Positions 10,028 to 21,469 of a DNA stretch of 64,000 nt are shown here, one piece after another. Each line of letters opens with the position of its first letter. Within the stretch, counting starts at the first letter, position 1. This DNA is from Dermanyssus gallinae. Lineage: Eukaryota > Arthropoda > Arachnida > Mesostigmata > Dermanyssidae. The position numbers and the translations under genes were made by a program. The stretch covers positions 62,001-126,000 of the forward strand of contig QVRM01005415.1 of assembly GCA_003439945.1 (NCBI GenBank), given 5' to 3'. The notes beneath the pieces were generated by a model. The model was not told the origin of the DNA. It searched no databases and worked only from the letters and a program-made list of their open reading frames with translations.

Positions 10028-11091
10028 GGTCGTTCAGGGAGTTTTGTACTTCTTTTGAGGTTTGATAGAGCTCGGCAAGAAAATCATTTTTCCCTATGGG
10101 GGGGAGGACGCGGAAACATCTTGTTTAGGAGAGAGAGTGAAGTTTATAAAAGTAGTTATTCAGCTTTTTTTCTCCTACATAGTTGTGCGAAATCTACGTT
10201 TGCGGAAGAACCAGTCAATGCATGAAAGAGCCGATTACACCGGCGTGTTCGGAGAAAAAATCTGCACAAGGAAAGATACTTTACTAGCTTGTGTAGCAAA
10301 AAGCGAATACCCAGATTAAGGAAAGTCGTAAAAGGTCGATATTTTACGTTAACGCCTTTTCGTGAAAAATCGTAAAATTTTTCCATTGCGACCAAAAATG
10401 TACGTCTAAAAGACAACTCTAACGCAATAGCAAATGCCCATCATTTTCGTACCAAGGTGATGGTGCTGCGTTACATAGTTGTCAAGTCACTAAGCGTTTT
10501 CGACAGTCATAGTTGTTATGTTTTACGTGCAAGTTTTCACGTTCAGAACCGTAAAAATTAGCCAAGACGTGTCCGCTCCCTTCTTCCACTAGGCAAAAAT
10601 TATTCTTTTGCTGAGTTCTGCCAAACCTTAAAATATGTACCTAACTTTCTCATACGCCTTATGGAAATATGCATGCCTTCGCTTTCGATATGGCTATCGA
10701 ATAAGCTTAGTGACTTGACAACTACGTAAGGCAGCATCATAACTTTGGTACGAAAGTGGTGAGCAATAATTTTGCCATTGCGTAAGAGTGGTCTTTTAGA
10801 CATACAGTTTTGGTCGTAATAGGAAAATTTTACGATTTTTCACGAAAAACCGTATAGACATAACAACATATCGAATTTTTATGACTTTTATCAACCTGTG
10901 TATTGGCTTTTTGCTACGCAAGCTAGTGAAGTGTCTTTCGTTGTCCAGAAAGGCAGAATAACGACTTTTATAAATTTTATCCTCACTCCTAAACAAAACG
11001 TTTCCGCGTCCTCCTTCCATAGGGAAAAATTGTTTTCTTGCCGAGTTCTATCAAACCTCAAAAGAAGTACAAAACTCCCTAAATGACCCTG
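10025..11091. mobile_element. Foldback/MITE-like element of 1067 bp with very long inverted repeats
   Basis: The left end CAGGGTCGTTCAGGGAGTTT and the reverse complement of the right end (CAGGGTCATTTAGGGAGTTT) match, and TA flanks both ends. The match continues inward through GGACGCGGAAAC, TAGCTTG(T/C)GTAGCAAAAAGC and AGTTGTCAAGTCACTAAGC, so the arms are about 10025-10510 and 10680-11091. The left arm has about 75 extra bp (roughly 10155-10270). The TA target and the CAGGG-type ends suit a Tc1/mariner-superfamily non-autonomous element. No transposase is encoded; ORFs inside are short and mirrored. A diverged extra copy of the right end lies in the centre. Confidence 0.9.
10566..10650 (+). 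repeat. Internal third terminus of the foldback element
   Basis: The segment with CTGAGTTCTGCCAAACCTTA aligns with the right terminal sequence at 10998-11080 (CCGAGTTCTATCAAACCTCA) in the same orientation, with many substitutions. This suggests an older, shorter element nested in the present one. Confidence 0.7.
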
Positions 11092-11387
11092 TATATATAC
11101 GCACCTATTCTGAGTTAAAGATTTTTTAATAGTAGGTTATAAATTATATAGGCATTTTTTTTATGAAGGATGCAAATAGAGCGACAATTGTCTCCCGAGA
11201 ACGTGTGCATTGTAAATGTTACTCAATCTCGTATAGGGTGGGCTAAGACCACTTCAGCAGTGTGCCAGTAGGTTATACTTATATAATGACCAAATTGACG
11301 AAATTTCCTTTAAGCTGCCAAACTAGTAACATGGATGAAGGGCCTTTTAACGTGAAGCAGGCTTACAACTGCTTGGCTTGTATTATA

Positions 11388-11462
11388 GCGGCCAATAGAT
11401 TACCGCTACCATACAAGCATAAACTATGCAACCAACAATAGCAGCCCTTTCAGACAGGTATG
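11388..11462 (+). repeat. Diverged direct repeat, copy 1
   Basis: The block with AATAGATTACCGCTACCATA and CCAACAATAGCAGCCCTTTC recurs at 12017-12091 as AATAGATTACCAGTGCCACA and CCAACAATAGCAGTCTTTTC. A short inverted repeat (AACTATGCAACC / GGTTGCATAGTT) sits within and just after copy 1. Confidence 0.75.
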
Positions 11463-11818
11463 GTAGGTTGCATAGTTGAAAAATCAAACACTTATATTAT
11501 ACTTGAATAGAATAGAAAACGTCTTTATTCACCGAACAGTGGATGAAATGCAGTGAAGACCACCAAGCCGTCATGTTGTGCGTTTATCTGGTTATATGCC
11601 AGACGAACATATTATTGATTATTTCTAGTTTTGCAATACATTTTAGTAAAAGCATTAGTTGGCTTTCACTATAGATCATTGTCACATCAAACAAGCGACC
11701 AATAAGATCAGCCCTCACAAGCCGCGATAGTATTTGTGCGTCGTTGTCTCCTCAAGTTGACGAAAAAATGAGGTGAAGTGTGACTATTAATAAATGTTTC
11801 CTCTCTCTCTTTCTCTCT

Positions 11819-11822
<4 letters not shown>

Positions 11823-11856
<34 letters not shown>
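11823..11856. repeat. (TA)n microsatellite
   Basis: About 34 bp of TA after a CT-rich stretch. Confidence 0.95.
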
Positions 11857-11859
<3 letters not shown>

Positions 11860-12016
11860 TAGATCCACACAAATAGTCTATGCCCTGGTCATAAAAGAGC
11901 AATAATAGCTTAAGCCATATTCTTTGCTCCACGGACGTTTATGGTTCATAAACGTCTCGACCAATAAACGCAAGTTACCTCTAGATTGTTAATAACCAGT
12001 CTGCATAGAAGGTTTA

Positions 12017-12091
12017 CAACTAGCTAATAGATTACCAGTGCCACACAGGCATAAGTTATTCAGCCAACAATAGCAGTCTTTTCGGCAGCTG
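12017..12091 (+). repeat. Diverged direct repeat, copy 2
   Basis: Second copy of the block at 11388-11462. It is clearly homologous but has several substitutions. Confidence 0.75.
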
Positions 12092-12618
12092 TATTTAAAT
12101 AGAACTCTAGCACACACGTCGAGTCAGTGATCTTAGTGGCAATATGATGGCCCACCTAAGCGTTTGATTGGTAACACTGTTACTGGCGTGGTGAAAAGTG
12201 TTATACCTTATTTGGTAACAACATATGATTACACATGAAAAAACATGCGCTGTTTGCTTCGGTGTGCATACGAATATCACAGAAACCATGTAACTATAGA
12301 ACATTATAAAATCGAAAACAATCATAATATGAGAGAACTGTTACTATCGAAAAAAAATGCGAGATTGCTAAGGCATCTCTAAATAAGAGTTTCTCGAAGA
12401 CTGAAATGTATCACAAATGTACGAAAAGCAGGCACACGCCACAAATATTGTTGTTACCTATCTGGCTATCTCGGATAAGCTCTAACGTTAGTATCATGAA
12501 AGATGCATATCTGCACAGAGACAGTGCTGCACAACTTATATACCGGGCTTGCTCTTTGTATGTAGTGTTTTTATAAGATGTTGAAATGTCATAATTGCTA
12601 GCAAAGGGGAAGGGATAT

Positions 12619-12619
<1 letters not shown>

Positions 12620-12649
<30 letters not shown>
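12620..12649. repeat. (TA)n at the left flank of a mariner
   Basis: TA array running into the terminal inverted repeat at 12650. The array resumes at 13915 on the other side, so the transposon interrupted it. Confidence 0.95.
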
Positions 12650-12652
<3 letters not shown>

Positions 12653-13914
12653 GTAGTTCAACAGGTTCTTAAAATGAGCTTTTCAGAATTCGAATTTTGG
12701 CGCTTTCGCCGTTATTGGAAACGGCAACTTTTCGACTGCTAGCAGTCAAAATATTATGGTGATTGGCCGTGCGATTTCGTTTGATCGCTTCAACCGTGCA
12801 ACGTATTGGCGTGATTTTGAAAAATTAAGAAAAACGAGTTTCGAGTGGTTATCAAGCATTTTTATTTCAAAGGTTGGAAGCGACCTAAGTGAAAACTGAG
12901 TTAGACGATGTGTACGGTGACTCTGCGTCATGTTTCCAACTGGACTAATGAGTTAAAAAGAGGTCGCAGGAGCACCGAGGATGAACTACGTTCAGAACGC
13001 CCAAAAACGGCAAGTGATGAGGAAAACATAGAAAAAGTGCGGAAAATCGTTGCCGCACATAAGCGAGTGAACATTAGAGAGATAGCGGAGGCCTTGGGGA
13101 TCAGTTTAGGTAGTGTGCACTTCATCCTGCACGAGAACTTGAAGATAAAAAAGCTCAGAGCAAAGGATGCCGCATTTGCTCAACCAAGGTCGAGAAGACG
13201 CGCGTGTTTCCGCTTCACAGCGAAATTTGGCAAAAATGTCGAAAGTCCGTCGAATTTTTGGCGCAGATTCGTGACCGTCGATGAGAGCTGGGTCCATCAC
13301 CACACTCCCGAGGCCCAAGAAGCATCTCGCCAATCGTGTGCACCTGGTGAAGGACCTCCAAAGAGGGTGTGGACGGCATCGGCCGGAAAGATGATGGCTA
13401 CGGTTTTTTGGGACCAACGTGGAATAATTCTGGTCGACTACCTTGAAAGCGGTAAAACGATCACGGGAGAATATTATGCAAGTCTGTTAAACTGCCTGAA
13501 GCAAGAACTCATCGTGAAACGGCCCGCTTTGCAGAAGAGGGTTGTCCTGTTTCACCACGACAATGCTCCTGCACACAAGTCGCGGCAAGCATCGGCAAAA
13601 CTGGCCCATGGTTCGAACTTATCGAACAACCTTCCTATTCTCCAGACCTGGCCCCCTCTGATTATTTCCTCTTTAGACATTTGAAAAATAGTCTCGGTGC
13701 AAAGCGTTTTTCCAGCAATAAAGAGGTTAAGGCTGCTGACAATGCCTATTTTCAGTCTAAAGACGCAGAATTCTACTCAGAAGGTATAAATGCTCTGAAA
13801 TCTCGGTGAGAAAAGTGTATTAAGCTTCTCGGGGAGGATATCGAATAGGAAAAAATTAAAAACAAGATTTGGAAAATTCTTAGTTTTCATTTTAAGAACT
13901 TGTTGAAGTACCTG
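12650..13914 (+). mobile_element. Mariner family 2, copy 1, inserted in a (TA)n tract
   Basis: A 1265-bp element. The left end CAGGTAGTTCAACAGGTTCT and the reverse-complemented right end (CAGGTACTTCAACAAGTTCT) differ at two of the first 28 positions. TA flanks both ends and the surrounding sequence is (TA)n on both sides. It encodes one broken DD34D transposase. A second copy on the minus strand is at 36994-38229. Confidence 0.93.
12815..13848 (+). pseudogene. Mariner family 2 transposase, broken
   Basis: DD34D cut-and-paste transposase. Seen in order: an N-terminal helix-turn-helix region (SNWTNELKRGRRSTEDELRS, then IREIAEALGISLGSVHFIL), TVDESWVHHHTPEAQEAS with the first catalytic Asp, GKMMATVFWDQRGIILVDYL, VVLFHHDNAPAHKSRQ with the second Asp, and, after a frame change near 13610, SPDLAPSDYFLF with the third Asp. 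The linker between the DNA-binding and catalytic domains (about 13155-13245) is shortened and frame-shifted, and a stop interrupts the C-terminus at 13807. The longest uninterrupted reading is 12908-13684. All three acidic residues are still visible, but the gene cannot make a full protein. Confidence 0.9.
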
Positions 13915-13941
13915 TATATATATATATATATATATATATAT
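13915..13941. repeat. (TA)n at the right flank of a mariner
   Basis: Continuation of the array interrupted by the mariner at 12650-13914. Confidence 0.95.
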
Positions 13942-14031
13942 CACATGAAGAAACAATCTTGCAAGTGTGATTAGGGTATTCGTGGCTTCTGTGTAGCTGT
14001 ATACATTTAAATTTAACTTTTAATTTATTTA

Positions 14032-14033
<2 letters not shown>

Positions 14034-14099
<66 letters not shown>
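14034..14099. repeat. (TA)n before a retrotransposon 3' end
   Basis: About 66 bp of TA directly abutting the 5'-truncated retroelement D1. Confidence 0.97.
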
Positions 14100-14102
<3 letters not shown>

Positions 14103-14855
14103 AAACAATTTCACACCATTGGAGTACGTCAACAACATTCCGTGCCTTGGTCTCTCTCTTTCGACCTCCGGTAAGTCGTTTACCGAGCACATCACCGAAA
14201 GAGTCAGAAAGGCCCTCGTAGCAAGCGTCGGGATCAAGAAACCCACGCTTCTCTCTTTCAACACGGCGCTGGGCTTTTCAACATCAAGATCGCGCCTATG
14301 GCATCGTACGGCATCCAGCTCATCTGGGAGAACTTGAGCGTGGCCCAGCTCGCGAAGCTCGACCGAGTGAAGCCCGCCTTTCGCAAGCGAGTGCTCGGTC
14401 TCCACACGTCGTGCCGCAATCGTCTGGTTTATCTACTCGCCGGCACCCCGCTCTTCATGGAGGACCTGCAACGCCAGCTTCGGCTGTCCGAAACACAAGC
14501 CTACAAGGATTTGATCTGTCGGTAAGAGAGGAGAATGACAGACGTGGATCCCGACTTCTTCAGTACGGGTGCAACGACAAACAATGCCTAGATGATACTA
14601 CATCGCACTAACCGCCATGTGGTAGTACGCTATGCAGTGCACGGCTTCCACAATGTTCTCTGTACAACTCAAGGGTACCACAAACCGACCGATGAATGTA
14701 TCTATAACAGGTGTGGGAAAGCTTGTGGGAGATTTCATCCGGGGGAGTGCTCCAGCGTTGAATCACTGGCCAGGCTGGCTCAGTGACCGTGTTTTTATGT
14801 ATCATATTTGGCTATTTACCTAACAAAGTTGATTACTAAATGAATTGTATATTGA
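14100..14855 (+). mobile_element. Element D1: 5'-truncated non-LTR retrotransposon (CR1/jockey-like 3' end)
   Basis: Only the part downstream of the RT palm is present. Readings are YVNNIPCLGLSLSTSGKSF, then MASYGIQLIWENLSVAQLAK (14298 onward), LHTSCRNRLVYLLAGTPLF and ETQAYKDLICR, a stop at 14523, then in other frames HVVVRYAVHGFHNVLC and a Cys/His cluster CIYNRCGKACGRFHPGEC. The 3' UTR ends near TACCTAACAAAGTTGATTAC, shared with the copy at 38757-39232. Frame changes near 14290 and stops at 14523 and 14589 show it is dead. I recall similar proteins from tick genomes, but that could not be tested here. Confidence 0.8.
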
Positions 14856-15345
14856 CCACAACTACACAAAACCCACGAATGTCCTGCTCACATTGGCAAA
14901 ATTGTATTTCCATGCTATATATATATATATATATATATATCATATTTTGTTTAATCAAAACAGCAGCGATCACAAAAACAAACACGGACACATGGTACGT
15001 TTCAATCCTCGATCGACAATCGGTTGAATGATGCAGGTGATCGAAGCTTCCTATTGATGGCGTTTTCTTTTTTTTACACTATTATTAAGACAAAACGAGA
15101 ATAACATCTAGCATTGTAGCAGGCCCAAACGCGCTATATCTATTAGTGCATGGCAATCGGTGTGCGCAAACCCCATGTACATATGTTCTCCTCGACGCGG
15201 CAAGCATCTAGTGAACATAGCTAATTACTCGACCGCGTTTCGTTTGTGTATTTGCAGTGTGTGCCTCTTTTTTCCTACTAATTTCCTTGCAATTCTCAAT
15301 AATCTCACGAGTCAGTGCCTGGCGTTTGCCGTCTGCTGCGAAGTT
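14856..15345. other. Unassigned stretch with a (TA)n array
   Basis: Contains (TA)n at 14917-14941. Otherwise nothing recognised. Confidence 0.5.
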
Positions 15346-17630
15346 TAATTGATTATTTCCGTCGTTGTACGTTGGCTTAACGCATCGCGCATATATGTAC
15401 ATCGCGGCGGAACTAGCGGAACCGGCACCGACATCTGGAGAGCAGACTCTGCGCCTCTCGGCGGGAGCCGAGGTGGTTGGCGGCTTCGCACGCTGACGCG
15501 GACAACGGCAGTCATCTGCTTGTCCGCTTCTGTTGCCTCTGTTGCTTCTGTTCCTGCTGCTACTACGGTAGCTGCTGCTGATTCAATCCTAAAGGTCGGC
15601 GGCGCTCCGAAGCGGAGCCCCAACCTGACGTTCACGGCTGGTATTCTTCAGCCGTGTTCCAGCTCAGCCACCACACTCCTCATGCGTGCATGCACCCATC
15701 CATCTCGCTTTCGTTCTCCTTGCCCGCCCACCCACCTCCCTGCTTGTTCGCCCGCGCGCTCAGGCGCCCCCCCCTGGAGACTTGTACTCTCGTCGTCGTT
15801 GTCGTCTCACTACGGCTGGTTTCCTCCTCGATCCTCCCAGCCCTGTTCCTACGCGCTTGCCCCGGCCCGTTCACGCCCCATAAAAAAGGGATTGGGGTCT
15901 TTTGCGCCGCCATGCGAACTCTTCAAGGCTGTGCAGCGAAGCTTGGCTTGCTTGTTGTTGTTTCTCGCCTTATGTCTTAGGGTTCCCTGCGGCGGCAGTA
16001 TTACTAGTTTATGCCGGTGGTGTTGCTTTGTTCGAGGTCGAGCCAGTCAGCCGCCCACGCGCCTGTCGCTCGGTCTGTTTCTCTATCTCTATCTATCTGT
16101 ACGCAGCGGGGGCGTCACCGTTGCTACCACCCCCAGGAATGGTAAAAGAGTACGAGACGTCCACTACGTACCACACGACCAACGACTCCAACAACAACTA
16201 CCGACCACTGGTACCACACACAACTACTGATGGTACCACGACAACTCAGTCCTCCATTGCCCAACTATTTCTCCCCTCTCTCTATCTCTCATATCTCTCT
16301 TCTGCCTGTGTCTCTCATTGGTCGAAAGTCGTGGTGCCGAAAGAGCTGCCAAGTTTGCTTTGATGGCACGTGATCGGAATCGATGGCAACCTTCGTCGTC
16401 TGCCGAGGCCACATCTCCCTCTTTCGCTGTCTTACTTGCTTTTCCTAGCCTTTCTCTATCCCTACCGTAGTTCTCTCCATCTCTATTTATCTATTTCATT
16501 TCCTCTCTCTCCCTCCCTCTCGCTATGTGCTGCTGTGCCCTGCTTTACTCTGCGTTCATCATTCGCCGTCGTTCGCCGCTTCGCCGTGCTTCTTTCTCGG
16601 GGGCTTGTTGGTGTTGGCTATGTGAGAGAGATCCGAGCAGCACCTCGGCCCCTCGCCCCACCCGCAAACCCCCGGCAAACCCCATCAAAACATCTCTTAC
16701 GTATCTCTCGCGACTGGCGTCGGGCCAAAGCCCGACACGGCCTGCTAAGTAAGGTTGCTCGCTGCTCGTCTCTCGTCGGGCTATGTGGCTAGGTGGCTAG
16801 TCTTCTTTCTGCATACGATACGCTGGACGGAGTCGGGCAGCGTAGCGGCGGCGGTGGTGGCGGTGGCGGCTCACAACAACAACACGAGAGAGACCGCGGT
16901 AAAGACCCACACAGCAAGTTGGCATGCAGAGAGGATATCAAAAAGGTGTTAAATCTATCTAAACCCACGCCGCACTCGTTGGCGTTGGTGTTCGCTCGAT
17001 CTGGCTCAGTCTGTGCTTTATCTCTCTTTTCTCTTCCCTGCCCTATACCTTTCCCCCTTCTTCCATCCGCCCACTCTCTCTGTCTGTCGAATTCTTTTCG
17101 CCCTCGAGTGTCTTTACTCGTGTGAAGTCTTCGCAGCTCTCAGTGATCTTCAGACGCAAAGTTGTTGTTCGCGTTGTTCTTTCCTTGCCGGTGCAACGGC
17201 TTGCGTTCGTTGGGGAGTGGTGGTGGTGGTGGTGGCGAACTGCGACTTTACGTTCTGATCTTGATGACCTTTGAGCAACCGTAGCTACCCCCCGCGGCCT
17301 AGGCCATGCAATTACCACCCACTCCTGCCCCAAAGCCACCGCCCAACTCGAAGGGCAGGCGGCGTTTTGCGGGTTTGTCGTGTTACGGATACGTACCCCC
17401 CGTGTATCATAAAGGTAGGCATACATGAGTGACTGGCTACCGTGCAGATAGATGCAGCTACTCGACGGTAGTGCAGATTGTGTGAGCGACCGCCACACCT
17501 CCGCAATAGCCGAGCAGACCTGGCAGACCGGCATCCGCGTAGGGAGCGGGGAAAAGGCAATTTTCTTTACGCCACTGGACACACGCGAATGCATCACCTC
17601 GCCAGCAGGAGATCACATATCTTAAACCTA
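15346..17630. other. GC/CpG-rich low-complexity island, possible host 5' region
   Basis: Composition shifts sharply to CpG- and pyrimidine-rich sequence with long open frames on both strands. The longest is 293 codons at 15349-16230 on the plus strand, with others at 16370-16792 (plus) and 17043-17597 (minus). Their translations are Pro/Ser/Arg- or Leu/Ser-rich and no domain is recognisable, so they probably reflect composition. Clustered CT tracts (for example 16260-16325 and 16420-16530) look like promoter-proximal or UTR sequence. The island could hold a promoter and first exon of an unidentified gene, but I cannot define one. Confidence 0.4.
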
Positions 17631-19183
17631 TACTAGCGAATAAATCCTGCGGAAAAAAAAAATGGAGAAAAGAAGAAAAAGCTAGCTAGCGAGTATGCGA
17701 GAGAACGAGAGAGAGAGAGGGTATGTTTTTGAGTATCTGCTTATGCATACAAGCATGCATACGTACGTATTTCATGGCTAAGGCATTTGGCTGAAACGAT
17801 GAGACCTTAGCCTCAGATAGGAGGAGGACGCAAATACCAAAGGATTCGATAGATGCTGGTAATATACTTAATAATCGTTTAGGTAATTGGTAAAGCATAA
17901 CACTTAAACAGAAAAAAAAATAAACATAAAGCGGCGTAATAGAGGAAGAAAGGCGTGCGTTTCAGCGGGTTGGGCAGTGAGACCATGCCATGAACTCCAC
18001 ACAGTGTTGTCGTCGTTTGTATAATATCCTAGCACGAAGGTCGCGTGTCGTGTGTACGCTGGCTAGCGCACGAAACATCGTTCGAGATTCTTTGGACAAG
18101 CCTTGTACCCGGAGTTATGCTTGCACTAAATAAGGCTAGGACATACGAAACTACGGCCTATGTCTAGATGCTCTGCCGACTGTTTCGCCTTTAGAGGAGC
18201 ATGGAAACTTTGAACTTAACCTACATTTGTACACTACTGATAGAGTTATCCCGTGTCTCGCTTCATGATGTTAGCGGCATAGTTGTGGTTGAATGCGTCG
18301 AAGGAAAGAAAAGGTGCTCCTGCTTTACGGCCAGAAGGGCTTAACGTAAAATTTGTTACGTTGCCTACGAACAAGCATGCTTATGACGGAGCGACTGAGG
18401 GCCGTCCTCAAAGTAGCAGACATCGTTTTTCGTTTAGCCTGTGACGGGCGTGCTCAAGCTACTGCACTGCCGTCATCTGCTTATTTGTCTTGTAAGCTTT
18501 GCGATACCGCCTTGTCTCGTTAAAACCAGCCGTGAAGTTGCTTGCAAGCCGCTCAGGAGGACAGCTCACTTGGGTTCATGCATGTTGCTTCTATGCCCCC
18601 GCACGACAAAGTTGCTGAGTTAATGACAGAAATATATGTATGTATATATGTATACATGTATATATATAGATGCAAAAACCTAGAGCCAAGGAAATAGTCA
18701 TTACCTAATGGCGTCAGTTCTTCGATCATCAAAAGCAAGCAACAGTTTTTATTGAATAACGTACAGTACCTGGTCATGACCGACTTCAAAACGCTGGCTT
18801 GTGACATACACAGGTTCTAGCGTTAGTGTTAGCTCGTATTCCATGTGCATAACAAGCAACGTTAAGATGAGATTAGCCTGTCATGTAGCATTACGGACAG
18901 GAAATTACGTTCTCCATAAAGCGTATCTAGAAAGAAAAACATACATAGGAGTACATGGAAACTAAGCTAAACGTGCGACATTCCATTACGATACAAGGCT
19001 AGCTCGTGGATCGGTTAACCCGATCGTTATGCAGCATGGTCATAAAAATGTTCGCCTATATATAACAGACAACGACGGGATCTCTTTGAGCTCTCTTAGA
19101 AGCAGGAGGCTAAGGAAATAAATATATACTAGACTACAACAAGGCGGACTAGAACAGGGTGGCGGTAAGACTGTGGGGCCCTC
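17631..19183. other. Unassigned region
   Basis: Mixed to AT-rich DNA with short ORFs only (up to 84 codons). There is a small alternating TA/TG stretch at 18632-18668. Nothing recognised. Confidence 0.5.
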
Positions 19184-19226
19184 GGCTCATATTGTTACGT
19201 CCTTACGTGTATTGAATATATGTATG

Positions 19227-19263
<37 letters not shown>

Positions 19264-19295
19264 TCAATACACGTAAGGACGTAACAATATGAGCC
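19184..19295. mobile_element. Perfect 32-bp inverted repeat with a TA-rich loop
   Basis: GGCTCATATTGTTACGTCCT... (19184-19215) is repeated exactly in inverse at 19264-19295. The loop is (TA)n with TATG units. Outside the arms, GGACTAGAACAG on the left (19146-19157) also recurs inverted near 19359-19370, but with unequal spacing. The whole is probably a decayed palindromic MITE that lost part of its left arm. Confidence 0.75.
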
Positions 19296-20831
19296 TCAGG
19301 CCTTAGGCGCAATTCGTCTGATTTTCATGGTCTCAATCAACTAATGCCCACTGGTCACTCTGTTCTAGTCCATCGGGCTCAGCCGCCAGGCCAGCCATCC
19401 GACAGTCGCGACCAAACTATGCACCAGCCGTCACGTCATTAAGTCACCACGAACACGCTGTAACTTAGAGCTTGGACTGTTTGATTTTTACAGCTGTGAC
19501 CAGTGTATTCATTTACTACAACCGGTAGTAATAGTAATTTGTTGTAGGCCTCCTACTTTCGAGTTCGTTCCGATCTAGCATAGACATATAGCTGATGACA
19601 TAGTCGTCATTGAACCAACCATTGAAGGAAATATGTGTTGACCTAGCTAGTACGGTCGGACAGACTAGTAGGCTCAAACTAGAATATGTAAATTTACATC
19701 AGAGTCAGGCCCATACACGATCATTAGTTGCCGAGAGGACCGTCGTCGAAGTGATTGATAGTCATATATTGCAGGAGCAAGGTCAATGCATAGACGTGTA
19801 TAGATGCAACAGCCGGAAAAACTAAACCCGCACGTGAACGTCGTTTTGAAATGCAGCGACAATTACGTTACTCATGACAGAACCCCGACCGCTGGTGACA
19901 GCGTTTTACAATTGGTTGAAGGAAACCAGCTTATTTTTGGCCTCTATTCAAGAGACTCTTGGCGCTCCGGGAGGAGGAAGCAAAAATATATGCACTGAGC
20001 CCCGCTTGTATCTGAAGTGTCAAACAGTATAAAAAACAATATAGAAAAAGTATATATGGAAAAAAATATAATAATAAAAATGTAGAAAAAATAAAAAATA
20101 GAAACAAAAATAATATTATTTTAACAATTATATAAGAAACATAATATAGAAAAACAAAATAAATAGCCATAAGACAGTGCAATTATTTGAGTTTTAATAA
20201 AAGTGTAGCTACAGTATCTATGTTTTCGAGAACTAACCATATTAACGAAGGAATGAACAATTGTATGCGATATATTAAAACGACTGCTGCTGCTACAAAT
20301 ATTTAGAGAGGAGTTGCTGGACAAAAAGGTTCCCTATATTACTCATGATATCCCTACTTTTTTTTGGATTGGTAGGTTTTTGTGCTGGCTAAGCCGTGTG
20401 AGTAAGTTCCCTGGTGTAAATATTCTACGCAGTGGGAAGTTACGACGTTAAACCAAGACCCTTACTCACTTGCTCAGCTTGCAAACGTAATGTTTGCTTT
20501 TAGGGCGTAGCAGCTATTGCGCGCAGTAGAAGTTCATCACACTTGACACAGCGGAGTGTTCGTCGGGAGCACGCCATGACACGCGTCAACTAATGGCGGA
20601 GACTTTTGTTGGGCAGACTTTACGTCAATATTTAACCCGCCAACGCTATAACCGGACAGAGTACAATGTCTGAAGGGTTTCGCGCCTTGCTGACGATCTA
20701 TCCCCACGAACTAAAATGGAAGACACTGGCAAAGTAACAGCTTTCTACACGTTAACCGGGGAAAATTACATATCCGTAAAGCTATTAATAAATCAAATGT
20801 ATCTCCGTTGTAGGCGAGGTTTAAGTTGGAC

Positions 20832-20833
<2 letters not shown>
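19296..20833. other. Unassigned AT-rich region
   Basis: Short ORFs only. 20025-20200 is strongly A-rich (runs of AAATA/AAAAA). Nothing recognised. Confidence 0.5.

Positions 20834-20868
<35 letters not shown>
20834..20868. repeat. (TA)n microsatellite
   Basis: About 35 bp of TA. Confidence 0.95.
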
Positions 20869-20870
<2 letters not shown>

Positions 20871-21344
20871 AGTACACCACAGGCCAAGACAAGACCGCTG
20901 TTATTATGAATTGACCGGGGGTTCCCTTATGATCAATACAATGTGTAAACATTACAAACACATATTACGCATTCCCTTTACAAGGTAGTACCTAAGTGAT
21001 AAATAACACTTCCGCTTTGCTCTAACATGGCCCGCCCCTCATAGCACTAGTGAGAATGTTGCAGACCAGAGGTCACAGACCCCATTAGATCGAGAATAGA
21101 CCACGTGGCACCAAACTACACGATTTAAGTCAGATAGCAATCCTTGCAAGCACACGCAAGAACACGGCGTGCTCAAACGTCCTATCGCCCGCTTCAAGAT
21201 TTTTTGCGAGGTCGTGGTTGTGTAGGATGTAGTCGCCATTCTCTAATTTGCTGCAAATCTACGGAGATGTCTGGCGACAGACCCAGCTGCATCCGTGAAC
21301 TTGTTTTGTTCGTCAAATGGGTCAGATGTCTCAAAAAGACCGTG

Positions 21345-21465
21345 CAAGGTGGCTTAGTGGCAAAGCCTTTCAGATTTCTCCAGACCGATCACTCTTAAAC
21401 TGGTTTTCATGATTTCCAATTTAGACAAGGTAAATGCCGGAGTGGATTAAAAAGCAGCCATAACA
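21345..21465 (+). repeat. SINE-like repeat, copy 1
   Basis: It starts AAGGTGGCTTAGTGGCAAAG, which fits a tRNA-type A box (TGGCTTAGTGG), and contains ATGCCGGAGTGGATTA. The same two blocks occur in the same order at 62505-62760. The B-box region is degenerate here. It is probably tRNA-derived and transcribed by Pol III when active; the family was not identified. Confidence 0.6.
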
Positions 21466-21469
21466 TGAA

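Larger units (their letters stand above)
11094..12619. other. AT-rich region with a diverged direct repeat
   Basis: No gene recognised. It contains a diverged direct repeat (11388-11462 and 12017-12091), a short CT tract at 11801-11821 and a (TA)n array at 11823-11856. Confidence 0.5.

Noticed and set aside
15349..16230. 293-codon plus-strand ORF as a host protein
   Set aside because: No recognised domain, equally long frames on other strands, CpG/CT-rich composition; it probably reflects lack of stop codons in GC-rich DNA.
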